A DNA stretch of 64,000 bases from a virus: positions 372,001 to 436,000 of IMG/VR virus record IMGVR_UViG_3300023174_000033; one strand, given 5' to 3'. Shown in pieces: positions 9,849-19,542 of this stretch. A program made the translations under genes and the position numbers. Under the pieces are notes generated by a model. It saw only the letters and a list, made by a program, of their open reading frames with translations. It made no database searches and was not told where the DNA came from. Each line of letters opens with the position of its first letter. The first letter of the stretch is position 1.

Positions 9849-10670
9849 CTATTCACACTTTATCAAAAGATGTTTATTTTTATCTAAATCTTTTGCCTTT
9901 ATCCAAAATGCAAATTCTAATAGATTTTCATTATTTACTAAATCTTTTTTTGACTTTTCAATAACATAAAATTCATGTAATTCTGTACAGGGTGGTAAAT
10001 TATTAATTTTTAATAACTCTTGTTCTCCATAATAAATATGTTTATCTATAACCTTCTTGTACCTATTTTTATGTGTTAGAACCGAATCACCGATTAAAAT
10101 ATTTTGCAAAGACTTCAATCCTTCAAGTGTTTTAACCTCTGATGTCGGTATAAAGCACCCAGGGCCAATACCTACCTTAATAGCATCTGCACCCCATTTT
10201 TCAAGTTCAAATACAGACTCAACAGTTGACACATTACCAGCAATGATAAATGTGTTTGGCATTTTCTCTTTTAGGAACTTAATCATATTGTACATTTTAT
10301 TAGAATGACCATGTGCAATATCAATTGTTATGAAATCTACTTTTAGTTCATATTTTGTGATTTTATCAATTAGATCATAAGAATCTTGATTCACACCCAA
10401 AGAAATTGATGTCACTAGATTATTCTTATTCATAATATTTATGAATGATATAATCATTTGGTCTGTAAAGAACCTATGTAGGATATAGAAATAACCATTT
10501 TCAGCTAATTTTCTCGCTAATTCTATATCTAAAACACATTCCATATTAGCAGGAACGATTGGAAGTTTGAAAGTATGACCACAAAACTTAACAGATGTAT
10601 CACACTCGGCCCTTGACCCAACAACACATTTTTTTGGTATTAGGTTGATATCATCAAAGTCAAATCGCAT
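9849..10670 (-). CDS. guaC: GMP reductase N-terminal fragment fused to split-intein half (IntN)
   Basis: The first 171 residues are the N-terminal part of GMP reductase (FDFDDINLIPKK, SRAECDTSVK, LPIVPANM, NYFYILHRF-like text and IDIAHGHSN). They end at KVGIGPG just before the catalytic loop. Residues 172-273 are an intein N-terminal half beginning Cys172-Phe-Ile-Pro, with GDSVLTH, LHEFYVIEK and the final HLLIKCE. I chose the ATG at 10670 because it follows the upstream gene's TAA by 1 bp and matches the usual GuaC start; a Met 10 codons upstream is possible. The protein is inactive alone and needs trans-splicing with the downstream product. Confidence 0.88.
   Translation of the reverse strand: MRFDFDDINLIPKKCVVGSRAECDTSVKFCGHTFKLPIVPANMECVLDIELARKLAENGYFYILHRFFTDQMIISFINIMNKNNLVTSISLGVNQDSYDLIDKITKYELKVDFITIDIAHGHSNKMYNMIKFLKEKMPNTFIIAGNVSTVESVFELEKWGADAIKVGIGPGCFIPTSEVKTLEGLKSLQNILIGDSVLTHKNRYKKVIDKHIYYGEQELLKINNLPPCTELHEFYVIEKSKKDLVNNENLLEFAFWIKAKDLDKNKHLLIKCE
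9852..10157 (-). other. Split intein N-terminal half (IntN), 102 residues
   Basis: The segment starts at the catalytic Cys (TGC at 10155-10157) right after GIGPG and runs to the TAG stop. It shows the intein block A start (CFIPTSEV), the GDSVL strand, and a block B-like LHEFYV in place of the more usual TxxH. Its tail, FWIKAKDLDKNKHLLIKCE, resembles the end of the published IMPDH-1 IntN. No endonuclease domain is present. Confidence 0.85.
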
Positions 10671-10671
10671 A

Positions 10672-10977
10672 TTAATAGAAGGAATATTTTTCTTGTTCAA
10701 TAATACAATAGTTATTGATTGGGAAAAGATTTATTCTTTCTTCATTTTCATCAACTACACATCTTAAAATTCCATCAATTACATCCTCGTTGAAGATCTT
10801 TGTGGTTGCATTATTTAAACCTTTGAATACGATAAAAAGTGGGTCATCTTTATCAATTGATAAAGGTGTTAGTTTACCCTTTAGTTTACCGTTGTTTCCG
10901 TTATCAAAATAGCTTTGATCGATAATTGACTTGAGTTGATCTTTGTCTTTGAATTCAATTTTTAATTCGTATTTCAT
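10672..10977 (-). CDS. Hypothetical protein, 101 residues
   Basis: I do not recognise this protein. It is charged and soluble, starts MKYELKIEFKDKDQL, and contains CIIEQEKYSFY at the C-terminus. It lies 1 bp upstream of the IntN-bearing GMP reductase gene and about 56 bp downstream of DnaJ on the same strand. It is therefore likely co-transcribed with the chaperone and purine genes. Confidence 0.6.
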   Translation of the reverse strand: MKYELKIEFKDKDQLKSIIDQSYFDNGNNGKLKGKLTPLSIDKDDPLFIVFKGLNNATTKIFNEDVIDGILRCVVDENEERINLFPINNYCIIEQEKYSFY

Positions 10978-11033
10978 TTTTTATTGATGTTAAAATTTAA
11001 TCACTTCACTAATATAATATTAAGTCAAAAAGT

Positions 11034-12068
11034 TTAAGATATTTCCTTCAATTTTATGAAAAGTTCTCGTTGAGAATCATTTATATTTTTTGGTATGGAA
11101 ACTTTTATTTTCACATAAAGATTGCCAGTTCCATTTGTTTGTCCGTTCTGCATTAGTCTTGGTATTCCCTTGTTTGGAACTGTGTATGTTTTCCCACTTT
11201 CACAACCAGCAAATATTTGCAATATAGATTCACCAAGTGGAGTTTTTATTTTTAAATTTGTACCTAATACGGCATCGTATATACTTATAGTTTCTTCGGA
11301 ATGGAGATCATTTCCCTCTCTTTTAAATTTGTCACTTGGTATTTCTTCAATCATTACCTGTAAATCACCAGGAGTACCTTGTCTAATGTGATTACCATAT
11401 CCTTGCATATTGAATGTCATACCACTAGCAACACCTTTTGGTATATTTACTTCAACTAATTCATCTTTAGAAGAAGTTCCATTTCCATTACAGGTTGAAC
11501 ACCTATTATAAATCGTTCTACCCTCTCCATTACACATATTACAAGGTATTTGTTGGGTTATTGTACCAAAAGGTGTATTTTGAATTACTCTTCTAACTCC
11601 CGATCCATTACATCCTTGACAAGTTCTTTCATCAGTTCCACCTTTTCCATTACAAGGATCACATTTTGTTTGTCTTTTGTATTTTATTTTTTTAATTGAT
11701 CCTTGAATTACCTCTTCTAAAGTTACCTGTACTTGAATTCTCAAATCACCACCCCTACGAGTTCTTTGGTTAGTGAAAGCTCCACCGAAAGGATTTCCAA
11801 AAATATCTCCAAACTGACTGAATATATCATTCATATTGAATCCACCACCACCAAATCTACCTCTATTTGGATCACCACCAAACATATCATACTCCTGTCT
11901 TTTTTGATCATTAGATAATGTTTCATAAGCTTCGGCGGCTTTCTTAAATTTTGTTTCGTCCCCACCTCTGTCAGGATGATATTCTAAAGCTTTCTTTCTA
12001 TAAGCCTTTTTAACATCATCTTGTGATGCAGATTTATCAATCCCTAATATATCGTAATAACTTTCCAT
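11034..12068 (-). CDS. dnaJ: DnaJ-type co-chaperone (type I Hsp40)
   Basis: This is a full-length 344-residue Hsp40. The J domain has the HPD motif at residues 31-33, which stimulates the ATPase of DnaK. A Gly/Phe-rich linker follows at about 64-97. The zinc-binding region has four CxxCxGxG repeats starting near residues 136, 150, 176 and 190. Two beta-sandwich substrate-binding domains complete the protein. The sequence is a standard bacterial DnaJ and was probably acquired from a host. GrpE is encoded nearby on the same strand but DnaK is not in the window, so the pair would have to act on host DnaK or on a phage DnaK encoded elsewhere. Confidence 0.95.
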   Translation of the reverse strand: MESYYDILGIDKSASQDDVKKAYRKKALEYHPDRGGDETKFKKAAEAYETLSNDQKRQEYDMFGGDPNRGRFGGGGFNMNDIFSQFGDIFGNPFGGAFTNQRTRRGGDLRIQVQVTLEEVIQGSIKKIKYKRQTKCDPCNGKGGTDERTCQGCNGSGVRRVIQNTPFGTITQQIPCNMCNGEGRTIYNRCSTCNGNGTSSKDELVEVNIPKGVASGMTFNMQGYGNHIRQGTPGDLQVMIEEIPSDKFKREGNDLHSEETISIYDAVLGTNLKIKTPLGESILQIFAGCESGKTYTVPNKGIPRLMQNGQTNGTGNLYVKIKVSIPKNINDSQRELFIKLKEIS

Positions 12069-12098
12069 ATAAAATATATCTTATTTTTATTTATTTGT

Positions 12099-13785
<1,687 letters not shown>

Positions 13786-13786
13786 A

Positions 13787-14275
13787 TTAATAATTATTGA
13801 AATTTAGTAATTTTTTCACAGCGTTTGTGTTATAAAATTCATAACTTACGTTTTGTACAACTAATTTTGAGATTTCCAGTTCCTTTATATTTTCGGATAA
13901 TTCATCAACGTACTCAATCAAATCTTTCAAAGCATTTGCATAGTTAATTGGTGGTGTCCAATAATCTGGGAACTTCTGAAAAAACTTTTCAATAGCAGTT
14001 TCCAATGATTTTTTCTTAATAAAGAAATTTTCTTTACCTTTTATAGAACGAACTGCCATGAAATGTGTGAGATAATCATTGAATCTGTGAATCAAATTGT
14101 CAGTTTCCATCACTTTTAATAAACCAATAACTATAGCATCTCTTTCAGACAATTCAAATTCAGCATTCTCTTTTAACATTTTTTCAGCTTCCTTCTCTGA
14201 ACCCAAAATATAGTAAGTATAACTATCCCATAGGCAACGTTTCACAATATCCTCAGGCTTTATAATAATTTTCAT
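13787..14275 (-). CDS. Hypothetical protein between infC and grpE
   Basis: I do not recognise this 162-residue protein. It appears all-helical and soluble, starting MKIIIKPEDIVKRCLWDSYTY, with runs of Glu and Lys and a C-terminal FYNTNAVKKLLNFNNY. It lies 1 bp upstream of grpE, so the two are likely co-translated. There is no signal peptide or membrane segment. Confidence 0.65.
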   Translation of the reverse strand: MKIIIKPEDIVKRCLWDSYTYYILGSEKEAEKMLKENAEFELSERDAIVIGLLKVMETDNLIHRFNDYLTHFMAVRSIKGKENFFIKKKSLETAIEKFFQKFPDYWTPPINYANALKDLIEYVDELSENIKELEISKLVVQNVSYEFYNTNAVKKLLNFNNY

Positions 14276-14321
14276 TAAAATTCTTTATTTTTTTAAATTA
14301 TACTATTTAAGTATAGTAAGT

Positions 14322-14852
14322 TTATTTGGTCTTTTTAGGTTTAAGAGTCATTAACCACCTATCACCATCGTATTTTATTGGGTCTTCAAATTGTGAAATA
14401 TCCATTAAAATTTCATAGAATTTTTCCATCACATTTCTACCTCTTTCAGGCATAGATTTTTGTCTACCCTTTAACCTAACCACACATTTCACTTTATCGC
14501 CATCTTCTAGGAACTCCCTAGCCTTCCTTGCTTTTGTTTGTAAATCATTTATGGCAATCTCGCAACTTAATTGAATCTCTCTCAATTCAATTTTTTGTTG
14601 ACTCTTCTGCTTTAGCTTTTGTGCTTTTTCAAAATCATAGATAAATTTGTTATAATCCTCAATTCTTACGATTGGAGGATCTTGATTTTCATTAATTAAA
14701 ATCAAATCTTTACCCTCTGCTTGAGCTATTTTTGATGCTTCAAATGAGGACATTATCCTTGGTTCTCCTTCACCTACAAGTCTGACTTGTGGGAATCTAA
14801 CCTCGGAATTTAATTTGTGTTTTCTCTCTTTTTGTGGCCTTCTTGGATTCAT
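14322..14852 (-). CDS. infC: Translation initiation factor IF-3
   Basis: IF-3 binds the 30S subunit, prevents 50S joining and proofreads start-codon and initiator-tRNA pairing. This 176-residue protein has both domains. The N-domain begins KLNSEVRFPQVRLVGEGEP, where the usual text is NxxIRxxxVRLI. The basic linker is DFEKAQKLKQKSQQ. The C-domain has EIQLSCEIAINDLQTKARKA, KVKCVVRLKGRQ and ERGRNVMEKF. It seems complete. A phage copy could bias initiation toward phage mRNAs, many of which appear to be leaderless or lack a Shine-Dalgarno here, but that is inference. Confidence 0.95.
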   Translation of the reverse strand: MNPRRPQKERKHKLNSEVRFPQVRLVGEGEPRIMSSFEASKIAQAEGKDLILINENQDPPIVRIEDYNKFIYDFEKAQKLKQKSQQKIELREIQLSCEIAINDLQTKARKAREFLEDGDKVKCVVRLKGRQKSMPERGRNVMEKFYEILMDISQFEDPIKYDGDRWLMTLKPKKTK

Positions 14853-14861
14853 TAAAAAATA

Positions 14862-15077
14862 TTATTGACAATTACACATTGAATCAATCAAACTTGAAAA
14901 TTTATATATTTCACCTGTGTTTTTGTTTTGTATGTATAGATTATAATCGCCATATAAAAATAGTTTAGAAATTTGGTAGTTATTATCAACTACCAAATTT
15001 CTAGCTATCTGTTGTTTCTTTTGATTTGTTTGTTCCTGTATAAAGGATTCAATCATTTGAATGGTTTCGTAATTCAC
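14862..15077 (-). CDS. Hypothetical protein, 71 residues
   Basis: This small soluble protein starts MNYETIQMIESFIQEQ and ends SSLIDSMCNCQ, with a Gln/Lys-rich helix at about residues 12-25 and then short beta-type text. It sits 2 bp after the metalloprotease gene and 9 bp before infC, all on the minus strand, so it belongs to that transcription unit. No function can be proposed. Confidence 0.55.
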   Translation of the reverse strand: MNYETIQMIESFIQEQTNQKKQQIARNLVVDNNYQISKLFLYGDYNLYIQNKNTGEIYKFSSLIDSMCNCQ

Positions 15078-15079
15078 TA

Positions 15080-17089
15080 TTAGTTAATTCTTATTTCCCT
15101 CCATCTATTGTATTGAGCATCATTGCCACTGATTTCAATAACTCTACCAGTGCGGTTGATTGGGATATTCATACGAACTTTACCACTCGTTGTGGTGAAT
15201 ACTTGAACACCATCAACAAATACTGATAAGCTTAGAATTGGTGAACCCCAAGTTGATCCGGATAAAAATCCAGACCAAACATTAATACTTGGAATGTTCC
15301 TTGAAGCTGACAGAGTACATTGTATCCTTGATGGTCCTGTTGTTACCCATCTTGAATTATTTGTGGCGGTGTCACCATCTCTGATTAATAATGTATCACC
15401 AGCATATCTTGTACCAGTACACTTCCAAACAATTGTGCCAGTTGGAGCCGTGGAAGTTTTAAAAGTAAGCTGTGTGCCATAAGCAGTTCCGCTTGAATTA
15501 GTTGCATAAGCTCTCACATAGTAAGTTGTATTTGAGGTTAGTCCAGTTATTGAGCTCACATAAGAACCAACACCACTTCCGTTTACTGTTTTAGTCGTGA
15601 GTGACACCGTAGGATTCTGTGCGGTTGACCAAACAACTCCCCTAGCAGTAACAGTTGCGCCACCATCCGCAGTTACATTACCACCAGTGGTAACTGAATT
15701 TGTGGTTATATTACCGACCGTAGTTGTTGTAATAGTTGGTAAAACAATACCAGTGGAACAAGCTTGTACAGTAACTTGTGTCGGATAGGAATTACATCCC
15801 GATGGACTACCAGTCGCTGTTCTTGTTTGATATCCGTTAACACAAGGGCCCCAAGGTCCATAAGTCCAAGAGGTGCAAATACCAGTGCCGGTTCCGGGAA
15901 CTGTTGATACATTCAAAGTCTGTTGCATAACAGCGGCACAAGTTGGGTGAAAACCTAATGATAATTTAAGTGTTCCGTTTAAGTGACAATAACTCATAAT
16001 TGTACCACCCAATTTAGGATTCTTTATGGTAGTTCCACAATTATAAGAATTGTAAGTTTCACCACCATAACAAGAATCTAATCTACCAACTCCACCATTT
16101 GGTAAAGGCCAACCACACCATTGAGTATGTTTTGAACCATAAGAGTGACCCTCTTCGTGACTCACTACATAAATAGACCAAGCATAATCATTAGTTATAG
16201 TCAATGTGTTGTAGATACCCGATACTGCGGTATTATAAAGACCACCTCTGCCAACTTGACCTATGTAAGCAATTCCACCATAATTTTTGTTTGTTAGTAA
16301 GTGTTTCAAGTCAACATCTGTCCTTGAGGTATAATCTGTTGTAAATTGAGACAATGCTGAAAATGATGAAAGTATTTTGTAATAATTGGAAGTGTCTGTT
16401 AATATTTGCACTTCTTTTATCTTATTATTGATTCCAATCCTATTATAATAAACCAATTTTGCAGCTTGTAAGTTAGCAACAAAATTCGTAATATTTTGTG
16501 TATTTCTTGCGAAGTTTACATACATATCAAAATCCACCACATAAAGTATATCAGCAACTTTATTACTAATCGCGACAGCTCCTCCAGTCACTGTCTGTCC
16601 CGTAGATGGTGTTTGACCTTCAGTGGGCGAATAATTTAGATTTGGAGTTTTGTAATCAGGGGGTAATGCGGGTTCTTCTGTTTCAAGGGGAATTTGTGTC
16701 TCACTTGGTTGTACTAATCCCTCATCTGTGATGTTTAATCCATCCATTGTGCCCAGTACTCCACTCTCGGTTATTGTTAAAACACCCTCTCTACCATTCT
16801 TGGTAATTTTGAAGTGTTTTGGTTTTTTCACTTTTACTTGTTTTTTACCTTCAGTAACAATAAAGTCAGGTAGTGTGAATTCCTCCGCATCAACGTCAAG
16901 TGTATCAGATAACTTTATTTTAACCTTCTTAAAAGATTTTATCTTCGTGTGGTTCTTTTTGTTAATTTGCTTTTTTGGGGTTCCTTGACTTTTCCCAGAA
17001 TTTACAACTTTCACTTCATAAAGGTCAATGACTTGACCATAGGAAATAAAAGATAAAAACAGAAAAAATAAAAGTAGTAGTTTTTTCAT
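15080..17089 (-). CDS. Secreted metzincin-type zinc metalloprotease with TSP1-like and FN3-like domains
   Basis: A signal peptide (MKKLLLLFFLFLSFISYG) precedes a basic propeptide-like region. The catalytic domain (about 170-400) carries HEEGHSYGSKH at residues 311-321, the HExxHxxGxxH zinc motif of metzincins, followed by Cys-rich text as in reprolysin-like enzymes. After it come a thrombospondin-type-1-like stretch (WTYGPWGPCVNG, about 413-445), a Bacteroidota-style fibronectin-like domain (about 460-550, ending YYVRAYATN) and a C-terminal domain of about 110 residues that may bind a ligand. It probably cleaves host surface or matrix proteins outside the cytoplasm. There is no type IX sorting domain. 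Alternatively it is a virion-borne protease. Confidence 0.85.
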   Translation of the reverse strand: MKKLLLLFFLFLSFISYGQVIDLYEVKVVNSGKSQGTPKKQINKKNHTKIKSFKKVKIKLSDTLDVDAEEFTLPDFIVTEGKKQVKVKKPKHFKITKNGREGVLTITESGVLGTMDGLNITDEGLVQPSETQIPLETEEPALPPDYKTPNLNYSPTEGQTPSTGQTVTGGAVAISNKVADILYVVDFDMYVNFARNTQNITNFVANLQAAKLVYYNRIGINNKIKEVQILTDTSNYYKILSSFSALSQFTTDYTSRTDVDLKHLLTNKNYGGIAYIGQVGRGGLYNTAVSGIYNTLTITNDYAWSIYVVSHEEGHSYGSKHTQWCGWPLPNGGVGRLDSCYGGETYNSYNCGTTIKNPKLGGTIMSYCHLNGTLKLSLGFHPTCAAVMQQTLNVSTVPGTGTGICTSWTYGPWGPCVNGYQTRTATGSPSGCNSYPTQVTVQACSTGIVLPTITTTTVGNITTNSVTTGGNVTADGGATVTARGVVWSTAQNPTVSLTTKTVNGSGVGSYVSSITGLTSNTTYYVRAYATNSSGTAYGTQLTFKTSTAPTGTIVWKCTGTRYAGDTLLIRDGDTATNNSRWVTTGPSRIQCTLSASRNIPSINVWSGFLSGSTWGSPILSLSVFVDGVQVFTTTSGKVRMNIPINRTGRVIEISGNDAQYNRWREIRIN

Positions 17090-17160
17090 ATTTGCTTTTA
17101 TTTTTATATATCCGACAAAAACTTTTTCATACTTCCCTTTTTTATTGAAAAAATAAGTGT

Positions 17161-17168
17161 TACCTTTG
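17161..17168 (+). promoter_or_regulatory. Bacteroidota-type -7 element (TACCTTTG)
   Basis: TACCTTTG matches the TAnnTTTG -7 consensus and lies 20 bp before the ATG at 17188. I see no -33 TTG at the normal 19-20 bp spacing, so the promoter call is tentative. Confidence 0.45.
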
Positions 17169-17187
17169 TATAAACAATAAAAAACTT

Positions 17188-17448
17188 ATGAATTCTATAA
17201 TCAACCTGGTCAAATTCCTTTTGGGAATCTCTCTACTTATTTTCTTAATTTTTTTTCCGCCACTTCTAATTATTGCCCTATTGGTAGTACCTGCTACTTA
17301 CCTTTACTCAAAGGCTAATGGTCAAAGTTATAATTTTACACTTGACCAGTCAGAAACTCTATACAAACTAAATAACCTTGGAATTTGGGCTTGGATTTTA
17401 GGCGGTGGATTTCTACTTATCTTCCTCCTATTGGCAGCATCGGTTTAA
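17188..17448 (+). CDS. Small membrane protein, 86 residues
   Basis: Two hydrophobic segments are evident, at about residues 8-40 (LLGISLLIFLIFFPPLLII...) and 66-84 (AWILGGGFLLIFLLLAA). A short hydrophilic loop containing KANGQSYNFTLDQSETLY lies between them. The family is unknown. It is preceded by a TAnnTTTG element and converges on the next gene with a 4-bp overlap of stops. Confidence 0.6.
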   Translation: MNSIINLVKFLLGISLLIFLIFFPPLLIIALLVVPATYLYSKANGQSYNFTLDQSETLYKLNNLGIWAWILGGGFLLIFLLLAASV

Positions 17449-17813
17449 AATTCACCAAACTTTTTAATTGAATGGGATTCATCAATCCCATTTTCTATTT
17501 CTTTCCAATAAGATTGGATAAAATCTATTATATCATCGTGAAAATCCTCGGTGAATAAATTGAATTGCGCAATTGCAGACCTTACGTCCATACCTGGACT
17601 TGCAGATCCACTAGACATATCAAAAATATAAATCATTTTACTATTTCCCTCAACCTCTATACTTTCAATTTCTGGTGCTGAAAATGGGCTTGATACCAAA
17701 TCTTCCTCCCAAGAAATTTTATTCCTTTCTATAAAATCTCTGTGTAGATTATCTGTAGATATTCCAGAAGAAAACCCATCTTCATATATCTCAACTATAA
17801 AAAATCTTTTCAT
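17445..17813 (-). CDS. Hypothetical acidic protein, 122 residues
   Basis: I do not recognise this protein. It is acidic and soluble, begins MKRFFIVEIYEDGFSSG and ends HSIKKFGEF. The layout (a beta-strand start, FSAPEIESIEVEG, YIFDMSSGSASPG) suggests one small alpha/beta domain. It faces the + strand gene at 17865 divergently across about 50 bp. Confidence 0.55.
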   Translation of the reverse strand: MKRFFIVEIYEDGFSSGISTDNLHRDFIERNKISWEEDLVSSPFSAPEIESIEVEGNSKMIYIFDMSSGSASPGMDVRSAIAQFNLFTEDFHDDIIDFIQSYWKEIENGIDESHSIKKFGEF

Positions 17814-17864
17814 TCGTAAAACAAGTATTTAATATTATATATATTAAAAATTTAAAAAATTATT

Positions 17865-18470
17865 ATGTATACGAGAGAACAAATTGAAAAAGCTGTTAAA
17901 ACAAAGGGATATGTTTGGTTCAGCGACAATGATAATCAAACTTTTGATGTAAACATCGTAGGAGTCAGAAACAACGCGCCCTCTGTAGCGGATAAAATAA
18001 CAAATGTTTTCGATGATTTCTTGACAATTTCTTTCAAAGATGAAACAAAACAATGGAAATTCTTTTGCTGGAACGCGACAACAGATCCAGGGAAAAAAGG
18101 TGCACTCCAATTTAGTAATAAAAGAGGAGTAGCAAGATTGATACCAAATCAATACAGAACTGTTTGGAGTATAGATAAACACCAAGGAAAATATGACGCA
18201 TTATGTCAAAGGTTAGGAAATGTTAGTGTTTGGAGAGATGCTAATCGGGACATGGTTTTTGAAGAAAAAGTAGTTGACACGGGCATTTTCGGCATTAATA
18301 TACACAAAGCTGGCCAAGATTCAACTTGGGTAGAAAATTGGTCTGAGGGATGTCAAGTATTCAAAAGAGTTAAAGATTTTGACGTATTTATGTCAATTTG
18401 TAAAAAAGCTGCCAAGATTCACGGTAATAAATTTTCTTATACTTTATTAGAATCAACTGATATATCGTAA
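17865..18470 (+). CDS. YkuD-like (L,D-transpeptidase-fold) phage protein, possible peptidoglycan enzyme
   Basis: The C-terminal half (about residues 138-180) reads GINIHKAGQDSTWVENWSEG then CQVF. This resembles the H-x(n)-S-x-GC catalytic pattern of YkuD L,D-transpeptidases, with His140 and Cys158 as candidate catalytic residues. The upstream text ATTDPGKKG, ARLIPNQYRTVW and DKHQGKYDALCQ is typical of a family of phage and bacterial proteins of this kind. At 201 residues with no signal peptide, it could act in lysis or as a virion-associated wall enzyme. The assignment is by motif only. Confidence 0.55.
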   Translation: MYTREQIEKAVKTKGYVWFSDNDNQTFDVNIVGVRNNAPSVADKITNVFDDFLTISFKDETKQWKFFCWNATTDPGKKGALQFSNKRGVARLIPNQYRTVWSIDKHQGKYDALCQRLGNVSVWRDANRDMVFEEKVVDTGIFGINIHKAGQDSTWVENWSEGCQVFKRVKDFDVFMSICKKAAKIHGNKFSYTLLESTDIS

Positions 18471-18492
18471 AAAAAGGGGACTTTTAGTCCCC
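18469..18492 (-). terminator. Rho-independent terminator for 18512-18985
   Basis: The stem GGGGACT/AGTCCCC (18476-18482 and 18486-18492) has a 3-nt loop. Read on the minus strand, it is followed by seven T residues, just after the stop of the secreted-protein gene. Confidence 0.85.
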
Positions 18493-18511
18493 AAATTACA
18501 ATTTTGACATT

Positions 18512-18985
18512 TTACCACCAACCGAATAGTTTTTTCCAAGATGGTCTATTGTAAGGTTTATCCATTTGAAAGCCAAAGAAGAAGTGTAATTCACCCTCGG
18601 TAAAAACAAGTCCGCTTCCAGTAATATTTTCAGTAATTTTCAATTCTGTCTCAACAGTGTAGCAACTCTTGTTGAATTTATTTCTCAGTTTTGATGGAAT
18701 CTTATTATAGGTTTTTACAAGATTCGAAACAATATCCTCAACTGTCATGCTATCGATAACATTTGTAAAATGTTTTTCAACAGCTTCAGTACTTGAATTA
18801 TATGGCATCTCATAAGTGGGGAAGTGATATCTAACCGATATACAATTAGAGTTCTTATCACAACAATCCAATTTGCGTAGTGGATCAATTCTTGTGTAGA
18901 ACTTCTTAGCGACACTATCTTTCCAATTTTGTCCAAACAGAGGGAAAGAAATAATAATTGTGAGAATTGTTAGGAACGTTTTCAT
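18512..18985 (-). CDS. Small secreted protein with signal peptide
   Basis: The 157-residue product opens with a signal peptide (MKTFLTILTIIISFPLFGQ) with a likely cut before Gln/Asn. The mature part contains LDCCDKNSNCISVRYHF, so disulfides are possible, and ends FQMDKPYNRPSWKKLFGWW. The gene has its own promoter directly upstream (18990-19020) and its own terminator, so it is a monocistronic unit. The -7 element ends 5 bp before the ATG, so the transcript may be leaderless. Function unknown. Confidence 0.65.
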   Translation of the reverse strand: MKTFLTILTIIISFPLFGQNWKDSVAKKFYTRIDPLRKLDCCDKNSNCISVRYHFPTYEMPYNSSTEAVEKHFTNVIDSMTVEDIVSNLVKTYNKIPSKLRNKFNKSCYTVETELKITENITGSGLVFTEGELHFFFGFQMDKPYNRPSWKKLFGWW

Positions 18986-18989
18986 AATA

Positions 18990-19020
18990 CAAATATACTA
19001 TAAAGTTGTAAAAGTTCAAA
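18990..19020 (-). promoter_or_regulatory. Bacteroidota-type promoter, leaderless arrangement
   Basis: On the minus strand, TTTG (19017-19020), a 19-bp spacer and TATATTTG (18990-18997) match the -33/-7 consensus. The ATG at 18985 lies about where transcription should start. Confidence 0.75.
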
Positions 19021-19023
19021 ATA

Positions 19024-19539
19024 TTATTTTAAAAAAATTAAAATATCTGTATATCCATAAAATTCCAAGTAACATTTTATGGTTTCCGAGAAAACTTGTG
19101 GTTTATTTTTCTTTTTACCATTTAAAATCTCAATCCAATACTTGAAAAACCTCTTCAAATTCTTTTTATCTACCAAACCAGTTTGTGAAAGTATTATTAA
19201 TTCGGTCAATCCAGTAAAATAATCATCAAATATCTCTCTGATATATGCTTCTTGTTGTGTAAAGTTCATTTTTTGGTTGTGTGTTTTCAAACCCTCAACT
19301 AAAAACGCATCATCTACAACAACTATTTCGTCATTTATCTCGATTTTAGTTTTATTCCAATCCAATAATTTATGAACCTTTAGAGTAGAAGGGGAATTAT
19401 TGAATTTTTCAATTCTTTCTAAAAGAAATTTATTTTTTTCAAACTTTCTACTTTGTGAATATTCCCAAACCCATCTTATAGTTGTCACCAAACCGGCGAT
19501 AACCACAAAATTATCTTGAATCCAATTAAGCAAATTCAT
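19024..19539 (-). CDS. Membrane-anchored hypothetical protein, 171 residues
   Basis: A single N-terminal membrane segment (WIQDNFVVIAGLVTTIRWVW, about residues 6-25) is followed by a basic stretch and a soluble helical domain containing LLERIEKFNNSPS and FTGLTELIILSQ. The N-in or N-out topology is unclear. It follows the tagged acidic gene by 3 bp and is probably last in that operon. Confidence 0.55.
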   Translation of the reverse strand: MNLLNWIQDNFVVIAGLVTTIRWVWEYSQSRKFEKNKFLLERIEKFNNSPSTLKVHKLLDWNKTKIEINDEIVVVDDAFLVEGLKTHNQKMNFTQQEAYIREIFDDYFTGLTELIILSQTGLVDKKNLKRFFKYWIEILNGKKKNKPQVFSETIKCYLEFYGYTDILIFLK

Positions 19540-19542
19540 AAA

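Noticed and set aside
9186-10670. IMP dehydrogenase rather than GMP reductase
   Set aside because: There are no CBS domains, and both ends match the Bacillus GuaC type (PANM, GSASxFQ, LQSSISYxGG). The intein's published name refers to its first host gene only.
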